Part shown: piece after piece, positions 52,812 through 64,000 of the stretch
How positions within the stretch are numbered: the first letter of the stretch is position 1
How the letters are laid out: the number at the start of each line of letters is the position of its first letter
Assembly: GCA_964059195.1 (NCBI GenBank)
Contig: CAXKWD010000003.1
Location: forward strand, 193,836,174 to 193,900,173
Direction of reading: 5' to 3'
Length of the DNA stretch: 64,000 nt
Origin: Ectobius pallidus
Lineage: Eukaryota > Arthropoda > Insecta > Blattodea > Ectobiidae
Notes under the pieces: model-generated
The model's input: only the letters and a program-made list of their open reading frames with translations
Told to the model about the DNA's origin: nothing
Databases searched by the model: none
Position numbers and translations under genes: made by a program

Positions 52812-55800
52812 CTAGCATCGGGTTCTCGTAGGCCGCGTCCTGAACGCGTAAGTTTTCCTATAACGGCAAAGTTAGGGAGTAGTTTTCCTTTACTACAGAT
52901 TTCCTTAAATTCTTGTGAATGTCAGGCTCTGATAGATTCTGGCAGTGCTCTCTGCCTAGTTAATTATGGTTTTGCTTACGGCCAAAGGTTTCGCGTCGAT
53001 TCGAGCGCTCAGGTATGTCGGAGTATCGATCAGAGTCCTGATGTCATTTATGGGAGGACTAACCTGATGATTAAAATAGAAACCTTTACTTGGAATTTCA
53101 ACTTTCTTTTGGTTAAGAACTTGCCGGTTAGTACTGTGCTGGGCTTCGATTTTTTAACCAAAGCACAATGTATAATTGATTTGGGCCAGAGGAAGTTGCG
53201 CTTTGCGTTTAACCCGGAAAGCGCAGCTCCACTTCTTCTATGCTTTCGCAACAGCGACTGAGGTTGTTGGGGCTACTATGGACCCTTTGTTTGAAGAGCA
53301 GCTTCCAGAGGGCCTAGAATTGTCGCATATTTCTGCGGAAAGTGCGAACGATATATTTCGTCTGATCAGGAGTTTCTCGGACGTCCTGGCTGACGAACTC
53401 GGCTTTACCAATCTCATAGAATATGATATAGTTCTAAACTACGATAAACCGGTCAGGTTACCGCCGTATTGTCTTTCTCCTCCTAGAATGCAAGCGCTTA
53501 AGATCAAAATTCAGTCATTGCTTGATAAAGGCATAATAAGGCCATCCAAATCCGAATATTCGAACCCCATCTTTTTGGTTCCGAAAGAAAGTGATGATTT
53601 TCGTCCTGTGGTTGACTATAGGGTTTTGAATAGTAAGATAGCCATAGAATCGGTACCCCTGCCAGATGTACACAACAACTTCCACTGGTTCCATAAGGCG
53701 AAATACTTTACCAGTTTGGACCTTAACAGCGCTTACCATCAAATCCCCCTTACTCAGCGTTCCATGAGATTAACCGCATTCGCTACGGATTGGAATTTAT
53801 TTGAGTATACCCGCCTGCCTTTTGGGATCACTGTAGGTGTTCAGATTCTTACTAGGCCTTTGACAGTATTTTCTCTGATGCCAAGTTTCGCTATGTATTC
53901 AACTATTTGAACGACCTCGTTGTGTACTCAGAGTCTTACGAGTAGCATTTGGAGCATCTCAAAGAGGTTTTCTCATCGCTAAGGAAGGCAAATCTCACTG
54001 TCAACCCGGCTAAGGTCAATTTTCTGGCGAAGCGGCTTTCATTTTTAGGCCATCTTATCAGCCCTTCGGGAGTGACCATTGACCCCGACCGCACTCAAAA
54101 GATCAGGGAGTTTCCCGTGCCGCATAATGCTAAAGGGGTTGCCAGATTTGTTGGCATGGTTAATTATTTCGCCAAGTTTATTCCCGGTTGCGCTGAGATT
54201 TGTGGTCCTTTGAATGCTCTTAGGAAGAAAAATGCCAGATTTCGATAGCAGGATGAACATCAGCAGGCATTTGATATACTTAAGCGAAAGGTTGCAAGCC
54301 CTCCGGTATTAGCTATGGCCGAATTTTCCCGTAACTTCATTCTCCAGACTGACGCTTGTGGTAAGGCTCTGGCGGCGGTCAAACTCCAGGAATTTCCTGA
54401 AACCGGCGCCCCATTGCCTTTGCGCCTAGGGCTCTCACCGTCCACGAAAGGAAACTGTCCACGTATGAATTAGAGGCCCTTGCCGTTCTCTTTAGCATCG
54501 AGAAATACCGGATGTACTTGGAGCATGTAGAGTTTTCAATGGAAACCGACAACCAAGCTTTAAGCTGGGTGCTCGGTATGCCTCGTAAAACCGGTAAAAT
54601 AGCTCGGTGGGCCCTGCGTATTTCTGCCTTTAAATTCAAAATCCATCACATTCGCAGCTCTGAAAATGTTCTTGCTGACATTTTGTCACGCATGTTTGAC
54701 GGTCAACCTATTGAGGAGGAAGGGTTGGTCTCTTCTCTTGAATATGGCGAGGATGAGCTTTTGTGGTCGGCTCTACTGTCGGACTTACCAGCCTCCTTTG
54801 TTACAATTAACGCGGCTCAAGAGCAGGATCCTATTTTGCAGCCCATAATGGACGATCTTAATCTTGGCAAGCCTTGTCCTCCTTATTCTTTGAAAGATGG
54901 GGTATTAATGTGTAGGGCAAGTAAAGACGGCAAAAATAAGATTGTAGTTCCTGACTCTCTTGTGCCTTTAATTTTCCAGTATTTTCATGATTCCCCCCCC
55001 CCCCCTGGGCGGCCACCTGGGTTTGTTTAAGACCATCAACAAGATTCGTGAAAGGTTCATTTGGAAAGGCTTGGAGAAGGATGTGGGCGTGAGAGTCAGG
55101 TCCTGCCATATATGTAAGATCAGTAAGCCTGCGCAACATACCCATTATGGTTTTCTTGCATCTCAGATTTCCACTCGCCCAATAGAGAAGCTGTTTATTG
55201 ACTACGTGGGTCGGCTGCCCAGATCCAGAAAAGGCAATGCATATGTTAGTATGTGTAGATGCGTTTACAAAGTTCGTATGGTTATTCCCACTTTGGGAGG
55301 ATACAACAAGTTCCAGCATTACGTGCTTATCGCGCAATTTTAATAGCTTTGGCCCGCCGACTTACTTGGTCAGTGACAATGCTACACAGTTCACATCCCG
55401 TGTGTTCCATAAATACTGTTTTCTCCATTCTACCAATATCCATCTTTGGTGGAGAGGGTGAATAGATATTTGCGTTCTGCCATTATTGCTTACCATTCCG
55501 CCGACCACACCTTGTGGGATGCGAATCTAGATTGGTAAGCGTACGCCTTCAATTCTGCTATTCATGAGGGTCATGGTACCACTCCGGTGAGCTTAATGTT
55601 GGGATATAGGCCTAATTGCCCCCTTTCAAACTTATGGTCTATCAATGAACTGTTGCCCAATCAGCCAACTCCTGCTGAGGTGAGAGCGAAGTGGGGTAAT
55701 GCATTGCGTAATCTGCGGCATAGTCACGGCCGATCTCAAGCAAAGTATAATCGCCAAAGGATGCCTATTCCTTTCAAACCAGGAGATAAGGTCTACCTGA

Positions 55801-55970
55801 AAAACCACCCCTTTAGTAATGCCGCCAATAGATTTTCCGCTAAACTAGCTCCCCGTTTTTCTGGCCCCCTTACCTTGTCTAAATTCACTACTCCAGTTTC
55901 GGTACTTTCGGTTGATGATCAGGGTAAAACTCTTCGAGCTCTTGTATCCCAGCTTAAGATGGGGCCTTAG
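52812..55970 (+). pseudogene. pol-like region (protease, RT, RNase H, integrase), broken
   Basis: The protease active site is IDSGS (Asp codon at 52935). It continues the gag frame after the TGA until a frameshift near 53240. RT has SNPIFLVPKESDDFRPVVDY, FTSLDLNSAYHQIPL and, after a frameshift near 53890, YLNDLVVYSE, where the usual second-to-last Asp of the catalytic box is Asn. RNase H shows LQTDACGKALAAV and SMETDNQALSWVLG, and a frameshift lies near 54400. The integrase zinc region has SCHICKISKP, the core has FIDYVGRL and VSDNATQF, and a late segment has RFSGPLTLSKF. A run of ten C's at about 55000 coincides with another frame change. Confidence 0.85.
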
Positions 55971-58904
55971 CTTTCTGTACCCTCAGGGGTCTTCATGAAT
56001 GGGCATGGAGATATGGGAGCCGACGTTCCCAAGTGACCCGAGTCAGTTAGGCGGGGATTTTTCTCTTATTTACTTCTGGTTTTCTTTCTTTGGGGTTTCC
56101 TCTTTCGTCTACTTTTCTCCTTCCCTATCTTTCTGTAAATTCTCTGTCCATTCAAAATTTTGTTTAAGTAAATTTTTTTTTGGTCCAAGTACAAAATCAT
56201 TTGCTATTTCTTAAAATGTATAAAATTTCATGCTCAAAATTCTTTCGATCAGGTAGGCCTTGCTTTTCTTCCTTCCCTATAGCTAATTTTCTTCCTTCTC
56301 TTTCTTTTCTCCTTTTCCGCTGTTTAGTCCCATTATATTCCATAAAACATCAATAGGCGAACTGTTCTAAATTTGTAATTGTCCCGTTTTCAGGGTTTTT
56401 TTTTCCTGAAATATAGAGTTTTGGTAATATAGTATGATTAAGTATGTTGTTTCGCGTATTCATGTTTTTTTTATTTTTATGGCTGCCATCTATCATTATT
56501 TTCCTGTTTGTTCAAAGTATAAGGTGGTTTGGAGTGCAAATTATGTGGTTCTCAATTGCCACATGTTATTCTGCTATTTATTACTATATACATATTATAC
56601 ATATTGTACATAGTATTTCAAAATATATAGTCATTTTGATTTTGAAATTCAATTTTCTTCCATTGGTTGTTCTGTGCCGCTATGTTGCTAGGGTTTCGTT
56701 TTTTTCGCGTGGGCCGTCATCTTTCCTCTTCGTTCTGTTTGGTTTACGCGTTTTAGTTTGTTTGTTTTTCTCTGCTGGTGTTTTCGTTTCTGAAAAAAAC
56801 ATACATTATTCAATGAACCACTCTGTTTGTATTTTTTATAGTTTTATCTCTACTTTAGCTTCCCCCAAATAAGTTATATATTTTTTTTGCATGCCGGATG
56901 GATATCATGGCGTGAGGGTAATAAAAAAACAAACATAATATATATTTCATCAAATAATATAAATTTAATGAAATGAGATTTTTACTGATTATCATGGCAC
57001 TAAACTAATAGGATTGTGTCGAAACCTTGGTCATGACGGAGAGCATTGTCCGAACTTTATTATTAATAAACATAAAGATATATATTCTATACAAATTATT
57101 AATTATTTGACAGTCAAAAGGCGTCTTGTGTTTTGGTAAAGTCCCAAAACAACAAAACTTACTTAAATTGAATGTGTCAAAACTTCCAAACTTGGACCAT
57201 TTCGGAAAATTTCAAATATATTTTTAAGATACTCGCTGGCCTGGCAATTTTTTTTGAAGTTTTCATGCTACATAAACTTATGCCAGCGTATTTATCATTG
57301 CTATCTTTTCAAGTATTTTTCTCACTCAAATTGCTTTGTGGTTGTTTTGGCGGTCTCGTTGTGCCGTTGTTTTGGTCGGGTTGTCTCAGACTGCCCCATG
57401 GGATGACGTGCCTGGTTTCGGTTCGCGGCTTCTGGGCACGTCTGCTAATTCCATGGAGGAAGTTACTTTTTTCCTTCTTTCTCCTCGGACGGCTGAGGAG
57501 TCACCGGGAATTTTTCCTTACCGGGGCGTGGACAACGGTTTCCGTTTCCGGGGTATATCCCCGAGGTTTTGTTTGCTTTATTTTTCCAGACCCCCGTACG
57601 GCCGTTGATTTGTACTAGGTTGAGTGCTGGATTTCTGTGAGGCCTGGCCTAAGTGGCGGTCTCCTGCTCCGTCCGGATGATCCCGACGTGGAAGCGGAAG
57701 TATTCTGCCCTCCTTCCTCTTCAATATATTTCCATCTCGAAATCCATTCTCCAATCACCTCATTATCACCTTTCTTACATTTCCATCTTCTCTAATCCGT
57801 CTAAGTCTAGGCCTAGCATCATCATTTCATCCTCTCTCTCATTTCATTCTATCTAAATCTTATTGTAAAAAAAGAAAAAAAATTACAGCCTAATTAACTT
57901 AAAAAAACTTAGGATCCTACTTAACTTTGAAACTTTGCCTTCACTTATAGCAGCTCTTACTAGCTTTAAAATATTGGTGTTGTTTCATTAGATTTAAAAT
58001 CCAGTCTTTTCTTGTTAATTATTAATTAAATTATGTTGAACTTTAGGGTATTTTGTACATAACATAAAATTTTAAAATTAATATCAATAATGCGGCCCGT
58101 ATTCGTTTTTATGGGGTCATTGTAAATATATATTTATTGATGTTTGAAACACGTTGCTGTGTTTTGTTTAACTATTGACATTGCTCAAGTGTCCCTTCTG
58201 GCCGTTTGTACTATTCCCCTTCTGGGAAGGTATCTTTTGAGGTAGTTTACTGTGTGTCCGTACCTGGGCTTACATTTGTTTATTTTTCAGATTATGTTGT
58301 GCCGCCGTGTGCTGCCCTCCTTCTCGGCCAGTTCATTCTCTGTCGAGCGAGCATATTCTCTTCCACCCCTGTGCTGGCCACCTATTGTCTGCTGCTGTTC
58401 TGGCACTATGGGGACGCCTTGTTTGTCAGTCTGCAACAAAGCAAGCTCCGACTATACTATATGCAACTGCAGTTCTTCACACCAGCAACAATGTTTCTAC
58501 GCCTACTCACCAGCCTTATCTACTGCTCCGACTACTACCAACACCAAATGGACTTGGTTAATTCCTGCATACTACTGCTCTACAATAGTTTACTATAATG
58601 GTTAATTACTACGTCTGACTACTATGTACAAGGACACATGGTTTGCTGTGCTGGTGATGTGTTACAACTACGGATATGGACTCCGCAAATTGTTCTACTG
58701 CTTTTCTTACAATCTGTTCCAATGGTGTATACTAAATATTCATTTTGTTTAGGTGGACCTTATGCATTTTTATGGGGTGATGACATATACTTTGCTCGTT
58801 CTGATTAAATTTCTAATATTTCCTCAAATGGACTGGTTTTGAAGAAGAAGAAGAAGAAAAAACTTTTGCTTCTCAATTTTTCTTTTTCCTACGGTCGTAG
58901 AGGA
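55971..58904. other. 3' non-coding region of the LTR element, no envelope seen
   Basis: T-rich sequence with several short frames. The hydrophobic ones (for example 56444-56872) owe this to T-richness and lack a signal-peptide/cleavage/transmembrane layout. A GAAGAAGAAGAAGAAAAAAC purine tract at about 58843-58862 precedes the 3' LTR by about 40 bp and may be the decayed polypurine tract. A less AT-rich patch (57340-57720) is unassigned. Confidence 0.45.
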
Positions 58905-59600
58905 TGTGCCGTGTGTATTTCGGCGCCTGGTTTTCAACAAGTTTCACTTTATATATTTATTGTTTACTTACATATTTTGATGTTCTAGCAGTTACGTACA
59001 TTTTCAGTTGCATTGCGGCAGCCATCTTTCTTTTGTTTCGAGTGTGTTTAGTTATTTTCTTTCTACTTTAGCGCCCCCCATATAGCTTTGTTCACGGGCT
59101 TTAATATTTTTCTGGCGCAACGCCTCTCGCGGCCGGTTCGCGCATGTTTGTTTGATTGATGGCACGCCTATTAACTACCATAATTCTTGTCAGGCCTTAA
59201 GCCGTATGAGTTGGGCCTTCAGCCTTATTATACTTGGTGATTTTTAGTAAAGCTTTTGTTACTTGTAATTATTATTGAAGCTTTCTGTATTGTGATTGAT
59301 GACTCGCCTATTAACTACCATAATTCTTGTCAGGCCTTCAGCCTTATTATATTTGCTGAGCTTGGAAAGTTTTGATATTTGTAATTGTCATTGGATTCAG
59401 TTGTATTTTGATTGATGACTTGCCTCTTAAACTGACGTTATTCGTACCAGATCTTTCGCCTCATGTTTATTCGGGCCCTCAGCCTTGGTGTTTTTTCTTT
59501 GGTTTTGAAAGCTTGCTATTTGTAACTAGTACTGAAGCTTATTGTATTTTTGCTCTATGAAGCTACCACTTACCTTGTAATAAATTCTGATACTCATTTT
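58905..59600 (+). repeat. 3' long terminal repeat
   Basis: It begins TGTGCCGTGTGTATTTCGGC and follows the 5' LTR to about 59480 (CATGTTTATTCGGGCCCT), with the central 290 bp missing and a TACCAGATC insertion near 59446. Beyond 59480 the sequence runs on to an AATAAA near 59580, which could be the polyadenylation signal and real end of the LTR. Confidence 0.75.
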
Positions 59601-59606
59601 TATAAT

Positions 59607-60066
59607 TATTGAATCATATGTAAATTGCGAACCCTATTCTATCCTCACTCACATGTTACTGACATTCTATAGTGCAGCTCTTGGGGAAAGCCCTTATAGT
59701 ACGCGTCTCATAATTTAAAAAAATAATAATGTGTTCATGAAAAATGTCAACTTCATTTAAACCTCATATGCATGTTAGTAAAAGAACTTTAAATTTCGAT
59801 TTCAAAATCCGAATAAGTCGCTTATTCACTTTTAACCAATTTTATTTTAGAGTAAATTTAGAAGATAAAAATATAAAAACTAGTCTGCCGGGCCCACTTC
59901 GGGGCTCTGGCCCGGCTGCCCCTCCCTCTCGTCGGGGCTGCAGGAGGCTAAAATGAAAACTGATTTGCATATTCAATGGTATCCCGTGCAATTATGTTGT
60001 TAATTTTATTTTAAATTACATTGTCTATTTGGTTTTACATTATTTTAATCTTACAAAATTGGTTTT
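59607..60066. other. AT-rich flank with one strong GC hairpin
   Basis: At 59887-59916 GCCGGGCC and GGCCCGGC form a perfect 8-bp stem around a 14-base loop, in a GC-rich island (about 59885-59950) within AT-rich DNA. Nothing coding is recognised. I do not propose a function. Confidence 0.5.
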
Positions 60067-60067
60067 T

Positions 60068-60145
60068 TGAGCTAGATGGTAGCGTCTTGGGCTCGCAGAA
60101 GGGAGGTCCTATGTTTAAGTCCTGTCGTCGGTTTATTTTTTAATT
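60068..60145 (+). mobile_element. tRNA-like SINE head
   Basis: An A-box-like AGCTAGATGGTAGCGTCTTG and a B-box-like TGTTTAAGTCCTG at about the right spacing, followed by a T-rich stretch. The B-box deviates from consensus (TTTAAGTCC for TTCGANTCC), so it is probably dead. No target duplication was identified. Confidence 0.5.
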
Positions 60146-60780
60146 TTTTATTTGTGGTTTCTCCAGTCAAATTGGCCGTTTGGATATTTACTTACCGTGA
60201 CTCGTCGTTCTATTTCATTTGATATCAAATATTCGATTTCGAATCTTTATTACCTATGGTAGTGGTAGAAGTAAAAATGGGGTTTTCTTATTTTAAAATA
60301 AATGTTACTGTAGTCACGATAGCACTGATGAATGAACTTGAAAACACCCACCAAACGCCGTCATTCACAATCGTATCCGTTCGGCAACCAGCCGCCATAA
60401 TGAAGCGATGATTTCCTCTCTTCCTAACGTTAAGTAACCAGATGACATAACATGCAGTCTTTTAGTGCGCCATTTTAGGTTAGTTTTCCGTGGACTTTAT
60501 AATAATTTTGCTTTTATTTAGAACATTGTTATTTACGGGAGCTTAATTTCCCAAAACATTGATTTTTTACATCGATAGTTTTCATGGAAATATTTCTGTT
60601 TATTTATGAATTTTGCCTAATTTTCTGATACCATGACTTTTTTAGTATACATAGATTTTTATGTCTAAATACATCGATGTTTTCAGGTCGATATTATCGT
60701 CACATCGATGGTTACCTCCGATTTTAACCTCAATGTTTTAACTATCGATGCTCATCCCTAATTGAAAGCTTATTTATTTC
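60146..60780. other. Unassigned sequence with clustered ATCGAT words
   Basis: Near 60560-60760 the word ATCGAT or close variants recurs (ACATCGATAG, ACATCGATGTTTTC, CACATCGATGG, CTATCGATGCTCATCCCTA). The last resembles the end of a hAT-type MITE. No left end was found. A reverse-oriented match to 45690-45755 lies at 60405-60440. Confidence 0.35.
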
Positions 60781-60947
60781 GAGAAACTTCCCCCATTAGG
60801 AGGCTGTCATGACGACAAAGTATAACAATGATCAATAGAAACATAATACATGACAAAATAAAAATTCACATAAAACACATTAATGGACACACACATTCGA
60901 TGCATAAACATGATAATATTATTATATATACTAATGAATAAATAAAT

Positions 60948-62159
60948 TCAACTGGTATAGAGATGGTTACGAAGGACTGCTATTGAACCACGTATTGCAG
61001 ATATGACCATATCTTGATGACGTATCCTTTTAAGGCCAAAGGAATCCCAGACCTGGACGAGGTGTTGTGGAATTGTACCTCGTGCGCCGATCATCAGCCT
61101 TCGGACAGAGATACGTTCTAGTTTGTATTTATTCTTAAGGAAATCAATGGTTGGTTCATATATTGATTTCTTCTCGGCATCAACTTCTTCGGGTTGGCAG
61201 TTATGGGTCTCGAAACGTATAGTCGGATCCAGGATATATCCTGCTTTATTAGATGGTAAAAAAGCAATCATGTCTATACGCCGATTACTTCCATCAGTGA
61301 CCAGACCGGAAACCTCTTCGTAAACCGAGTAACCATGATCTCTCATCGAGTTTGCTATCATATGTCGGATGGTGTGATGATGATTTCGCAGTACCTCCCC
61401 GTAGGGACAGACTCCCAGGATATGGGTAAGGGTTTCATGCTCTCTGTGGCAGCGCCGACAGAGGGTGTTGTCCTGGGATCTACCCGGCAGGGAACGCACT
61501 GCACAAACATTTGCAGTCATTTTTATAGCCTCTCTCCATTCGGCGCAGGATAAACCTTGGTGATCTCTCATCCACTTATTCGCCGGTGTATATTCTCTGA
61601 ACAGCTCTACGCCTTTCCTTTGTGTGGAAGTTTCGCCCACAACTCGACTTAGGATTTGCCGCACCTTCCTAGCATTGGGAAGGGAACCATGTGGAGATTT
61701 AATTTGTTCATTTAAGTCTAAATCTAGGTCATTTAGGCATCTGTGACATTCTTCATCCAGATTTCGGATGGCATTATTATATCCGTTGTTAGCTTGCCTG
61801 AGCTTGTTGCATATGTTTATATACTGTAATTTGGCTTCCCAAGAAGCGCGGAACAAACCCAGGCCTTTAAATTTCCGGTCGGTATAGACCATATGATCCG
61901 GAACATCTGCAGGTAGCTGCAAGATTTCCTTTGCTCCACTTTTTAGAATTTTATCAGCGTCTATTAGGAAACGCTGCGGAATTTTATTAAGTGGAGTAAC
62001 TTGTAGAGGATATATTAGAGTAGGTGAGACTGATGTATTCATGATGGTGAACTTTTGATCATCCTTCAACAAAGGTGAAGCGGCGAGAGTATCGATTTTA
62101 TTGCGGAATTTATCAAGCGTAGCTTGTGAATCTAATTTCATCTCGTTTAGGAAATTCAC
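60948..62159 (-). CDS. R2-like ORF, thumb, zinc knuckle and restriction-like endonuclease
   Basis: An open frame of 403 codons. The first part (LIYPLQVTPLNKIPQRFL, then YTDRKFKGLGLFRASWEAK) matches the region after the RT thumb in R2-type proteins. A CCHC knuckle CRRCHREHETLTHILGVC follows at about residues 234-251. The endonuclease has DGSNRRIDMIAF and GYILDPTIRFE, the spaced Asp residues of the PD-(D/E)XK-like fold, followed by a Lys-rich EKKSIYEPTIDFLKNKYK. It is the C-terminal part of one protein that continues from the RT frame upstream. The first Met is simply the first in this open piece. Confidence 0.85.
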   Translation of the reverse strand: MNFLNEMKLDSQATLDKFRNKIDTLAASPLLKDDQKFTIMNTSVSPTLIYPLQVTPLNKIPQRFLIDADKILKSGAKEILQLPADVPDHMVYTDRKFKGLGLFRASWEAKLQYINICNKLRQANNGYNNAIRNLDEECHRCLNDLDLDLNEQIKSPHGSLPNARKVRQILSRVVGETSTQRKGVELFREYTPANKWMRDHQGLSCAEWREAIKMTANVCAVRSLPGRSQDNTLCRRCHREHETLTHILGVCPYGEVLRNHHHTIRHMIANSMRDHGYSVYEEVSGLVTDGSNRRIDMIAFLPSNKAGYILDPTIRFETHNCQPEEVDAEKKSIYEPTIDFLKNKYKLERISVRRLMIGARGTIPQHLVQVWDSFGLKRIRHQDMVISAIRGSIAVLRNHLYTS

Positions 62160-62220
62160 TCCTAAATAGCGAACAGCTTCACCAGCTTCACAGCTGCGTT
62201 GTGATTTAATTTTGCTGTTC

Positions 62221-63353
62221 TCATTGATGATTTAGTGCTTCTTCTATAAGCTTGCCTTTCTTGATCGTAAGGGATACCGATTTTGAGGCATTGATGGATA
62301 AGCCAATTTCTTGGAATCTGTTGATAGCGATCTTCACCAGTTCTATAGCGGCTTCGGGAGTTTTCCCAAAAATTACCGTATCATCAGCAAAACCCATGAT
62401 TGTGAGGTTAGGTTGCTTTTTGTCTAGTAGGTATCCATATTTTTCCGATAAGTGTTTCTCTGATAGTTCTTCCACGATATGGTCAGTGGCAATATTAAAT
62501 AAAACTGGAGACAGCGGTAACCCTTGTAACACTCCACGGTTAATTTGAATGGGTTTTGTTTTTCTCTTGGAAGATTGTATTTGTGTTACGTTTCCTTCTT
62601 GAAGTGCCATTATTAGGTTGGATGACTTGGTGGGAACACCGAGGGATTGTAAAGTACATCTCAGATGGTCATGTCCAACATTATCAAAGGCTTTGTGGAT
62701 ATCCAGAAAAACAACACATGCGTCTTCCCTGTTTGTTCGAACATGTTGTAAAACAGCTTCCAAAATTGATGTGTTTATGTAAGTGCCGGGTGAAGATGTA
62801 AAACCCCGCTGATTGTCATGAAGTGTTACATAGCTGCGTAGTAGTTTATCAAGGGCCCCCTCAATATTACTCTTCGGATTACGGAGCAGATTGTAATTGG
62901 GCGCCAGTTAGTTGTATTATTAACATCGCCACCCTTATAAATAAGAATAGTACAAGCTTTCTGAAAAATCTTTGGAACCATACTACATGTTAGCATTCTA
63001 GTTGCAACCTTGGCAATTATCTCTGACACAGTTTCATTTTTAATAACCCTAACGATAACATGATCCGGGCCACTTGCTGTGTCTATGGAAATCTTTTGTG
63101 TAGCATTCAATATATCTTGTTTAGTTATAACTGGACTAAATGAGTCATTTTCTGTAAGAAATTCGCTTTCACTAACCTTACAGGGATATTCAGATCTTTG
63201 ATGGATATTAGGTTTGGAAAAAATACCTGAAAAATGGGTTTGCAGTATATCTTCATTCAATAAAACATGCTGGAGTTTCATTGTAAAAAACATTACGAAT
63301 GGCTCGTCTTCGCTGATTATAGTAATAATACTGAGTTCTCTCTCTGTAGTCAT
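62221..63353 (-). pseudogene. R2-like reverse transcriptase, frameshifted
   Basis: From 63353: SIITIISEDEPFVMFF, ASGPDHVIVRVIKN and LIYKGGDVNNTTNWRPITIC. After a frameshift near 62860: LHDNQRGFTSSPGTYINTS, VVFLDIHKAFDNVGHDHLR, GVLQGLPLSPVLFNIATDH and the catalytic MGFADDTVIFGK. It stops near 62221, just before the endonuclease frame. Catalytic Asp residues are kept, and the decay looks limited to a few indels or stops. Confidence 0.83.
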
Positions 63354-63354
63354 C

Positions 63355-63740
63355 AGTTTTACAACTGGTTTGATGCAATTCTCCAGTTCTTCCTATCTTG
63401 AGCCAGTCTCTTCATCTCTTCATATTTTTTACATCCAAAATCGCCAATAATCTGTTTTGCATATTCTAATCGTGGTCTTCCCTTACAATTTTTCCCCTCT
63501 ATTGTTCCTTCTAATATAGTGTTGACCAAGCCTGGATTCCTCATAATGTGCCCCACTAGTCTGGCCCTTCTTCTAATGAGTGTCGTCCATAGACTTCTTT
63601 GCTCCTCTATTCTTTCTAAGACCTCTTCGTTAGATATTCTGTCAGTCCACCTGATTTTCAACATTCGTCTATAGCACCACATTTCAAAAGCTTCTATTTT
63701 ATGCCTTTCACTTTTTCCTAAAGTCCACGTCTGAGTTAAG
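63355..63740 (-). mobile_element. RTE 3'-terminal fragment inserted in the R2-like LINE
   Basis: A 129-codon frame contains TWTLGKSERHKIEAFEMWCY, RRMLKIRWTDRISNEEVL, RARLVGHIMRNPG and GRPRLEYAKQIIGDFGCKKY. This is the conserved C-terminus of another RTE-type LINE, heavily 5'-truncated. It stands between KAKYMYDLTQ and the RT of the R2-like element, so it inserted into that element. The frame reads through the junction by chance. Confidence 0.83.
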
Positions 63741-64000
63741 TCATACATATATTTTGCTTTTCTCTTCTCACGGTCTCTTTTTGTTGCTCTTTCTGGATTA
63801 GATGAAGCCTTGTAAGAGCGTTGGGTACTGACTGCGATATTATTTTTTCTCTTTTCATAATATTTCTAGGCCGGATGTTTTGGGCCAGGTAAAAAGGCAG
63901 GCGCAGAAGCTAAGAAAGTAACAAATTCTTCCACAGTATTTTCGAATTCAATATCACTTAAATTATCGGTGAATTTGTTTTTCCATTTGTTAAGTTCACT
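63741..64000 (-). pseudogene. N-terminal part of the R2-like LINE protein, partial
   Basis: On the minus strand NKFTDNLSDIEFENTVEEF and, nearer the RTE insertion, AVSTQRSYKASSNPERATK and REKRKAKYMYDLTQ can be read. The Ser-Asn-Pro-Glu-Arg-Ala box before a basic helix is typical of the linker ahead of R2-family RTs. The protein extends past the window edge. Confidence 0.65.

Larger units (their letters stand above)
50666..59600 (+). mobile_element. Decayed Ty3/gypsy-type LTR retrotransposon
   Basis: Two direct long terminal repeats begin TGTGCCGTGTGTATTT at 50666 and 58905. Between them, in order, are gag with a zinc knuckle, protease, reverse transcriptase, RNase H and integrase, the Ty3/gypsy order. 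Stops and frameshifts are spread throughout, so it is inactive. No envelope-like gene is evident in the 2.9 kb between integrase and the 3' LTR. The right boundary is uncertain, because the two LTR copies stop aligning after TTATTCGGGCCCT. Confidence 0.88.
60785..64000 (-). mobile_element. R2-type LINE with restriction-like endonuclease, runs off the window
   Basis: On the minus strand the order is: an N-terminal SSNPERATKRDREKRKAKY segment (about 63830-63740), RT (63350-62220), and a C-terminal CCHC plus restriction-like endonuclease (62159-60948), as in R2/R4/NeSL-type LINEs. The 3' UTR runs to about 60785. It is interrupted by an RTE fragment at 63355-63740. The 5' part lies beyond 64000. 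Confidence 0.87.

Noticed and set aside
56444..56872. Hydrophobic frame after integrase as a possible envelope gene
   Set aside because: It is low-complexity and T-rich, without signal peptide, cleavage site or ordered transmembrane layout, and short compared with known envelope genes.

Overview
The window looks like part of a large, AT-rich, repeat-filled insect genome. Only one host gene is clear: a minus-strand homologue of the deubiquitinase USP8. Its first two coding exons lie at 39571-39468 and 39378-39148, and its third lies 33.7 kb away at 5443-5295. The splice phases fit and the reading frame is continuous across all three. A roach- or termite-like insect is plausible, given the mix of LINEs, Penelope-like elements and tRNA-derived SINEs, but the sequence does not settle it. 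No bacterial operon, CRISPR array or rRNA gene is present.

Region by region. 1-5.3 kb: USP8 intron or downstream sequence with a Tigger-type MITE. 5.5-8.8 kb: a Penelope-like element with inverted terminal arms, carrying two hAT-like insertions. 9-10.3 kb: a complete but dead mariner. 11.7-14.5 kb: a LINE 3' end, a SINE piece and a transposase-like pseudogene of a family I cannot name. 19.6-20.7 kb: a DD41D Tc1/mariner relative with long inverted repeats and an internal deletion. 20.7-29.6 kb: several LINEs, including an 11-bp-TSD insertion (26149-29125) with an open RT-RNase H frame, which splits an older antisense LINE. 29.9-37 kb: a nest of elements, most with exact target-site duplications, built around an antisense CR1/jockey-like LINE. 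37.2-38.7 kb: another LINE.

Upstream of USP8: a GTTAC-type minisatellite (40.8-41.2 kb), a Harbinger-like element (41.2-42.2 kb), a CpG-richer stretch with a THAP-like start (43-43.8 kb), an A-rich/T-rich foldback (44.3-45.3 kb), a full-length RTE LINE with a three-level nest of DNA elements inside it (46.5-50.4 kb), a decayed Ty3/gypsy LTR element (50.7-59.6 kb), and an R2-type LINE with a restriction-like endonuclease (60.8-64 kb, running off the edge).

The most unusual material is of four kinds: hAT-like units only 40 and 50 bp long with perfect 8-bp target duplications; two palindromic units with 13-bp target duplications that look Penelope-derived; a set of elements whose ends start GGGT and that duplicate 4 bp; and how often removing an insert plus one target copy restores the host LINE's reading frame, which dates the order of insertion.
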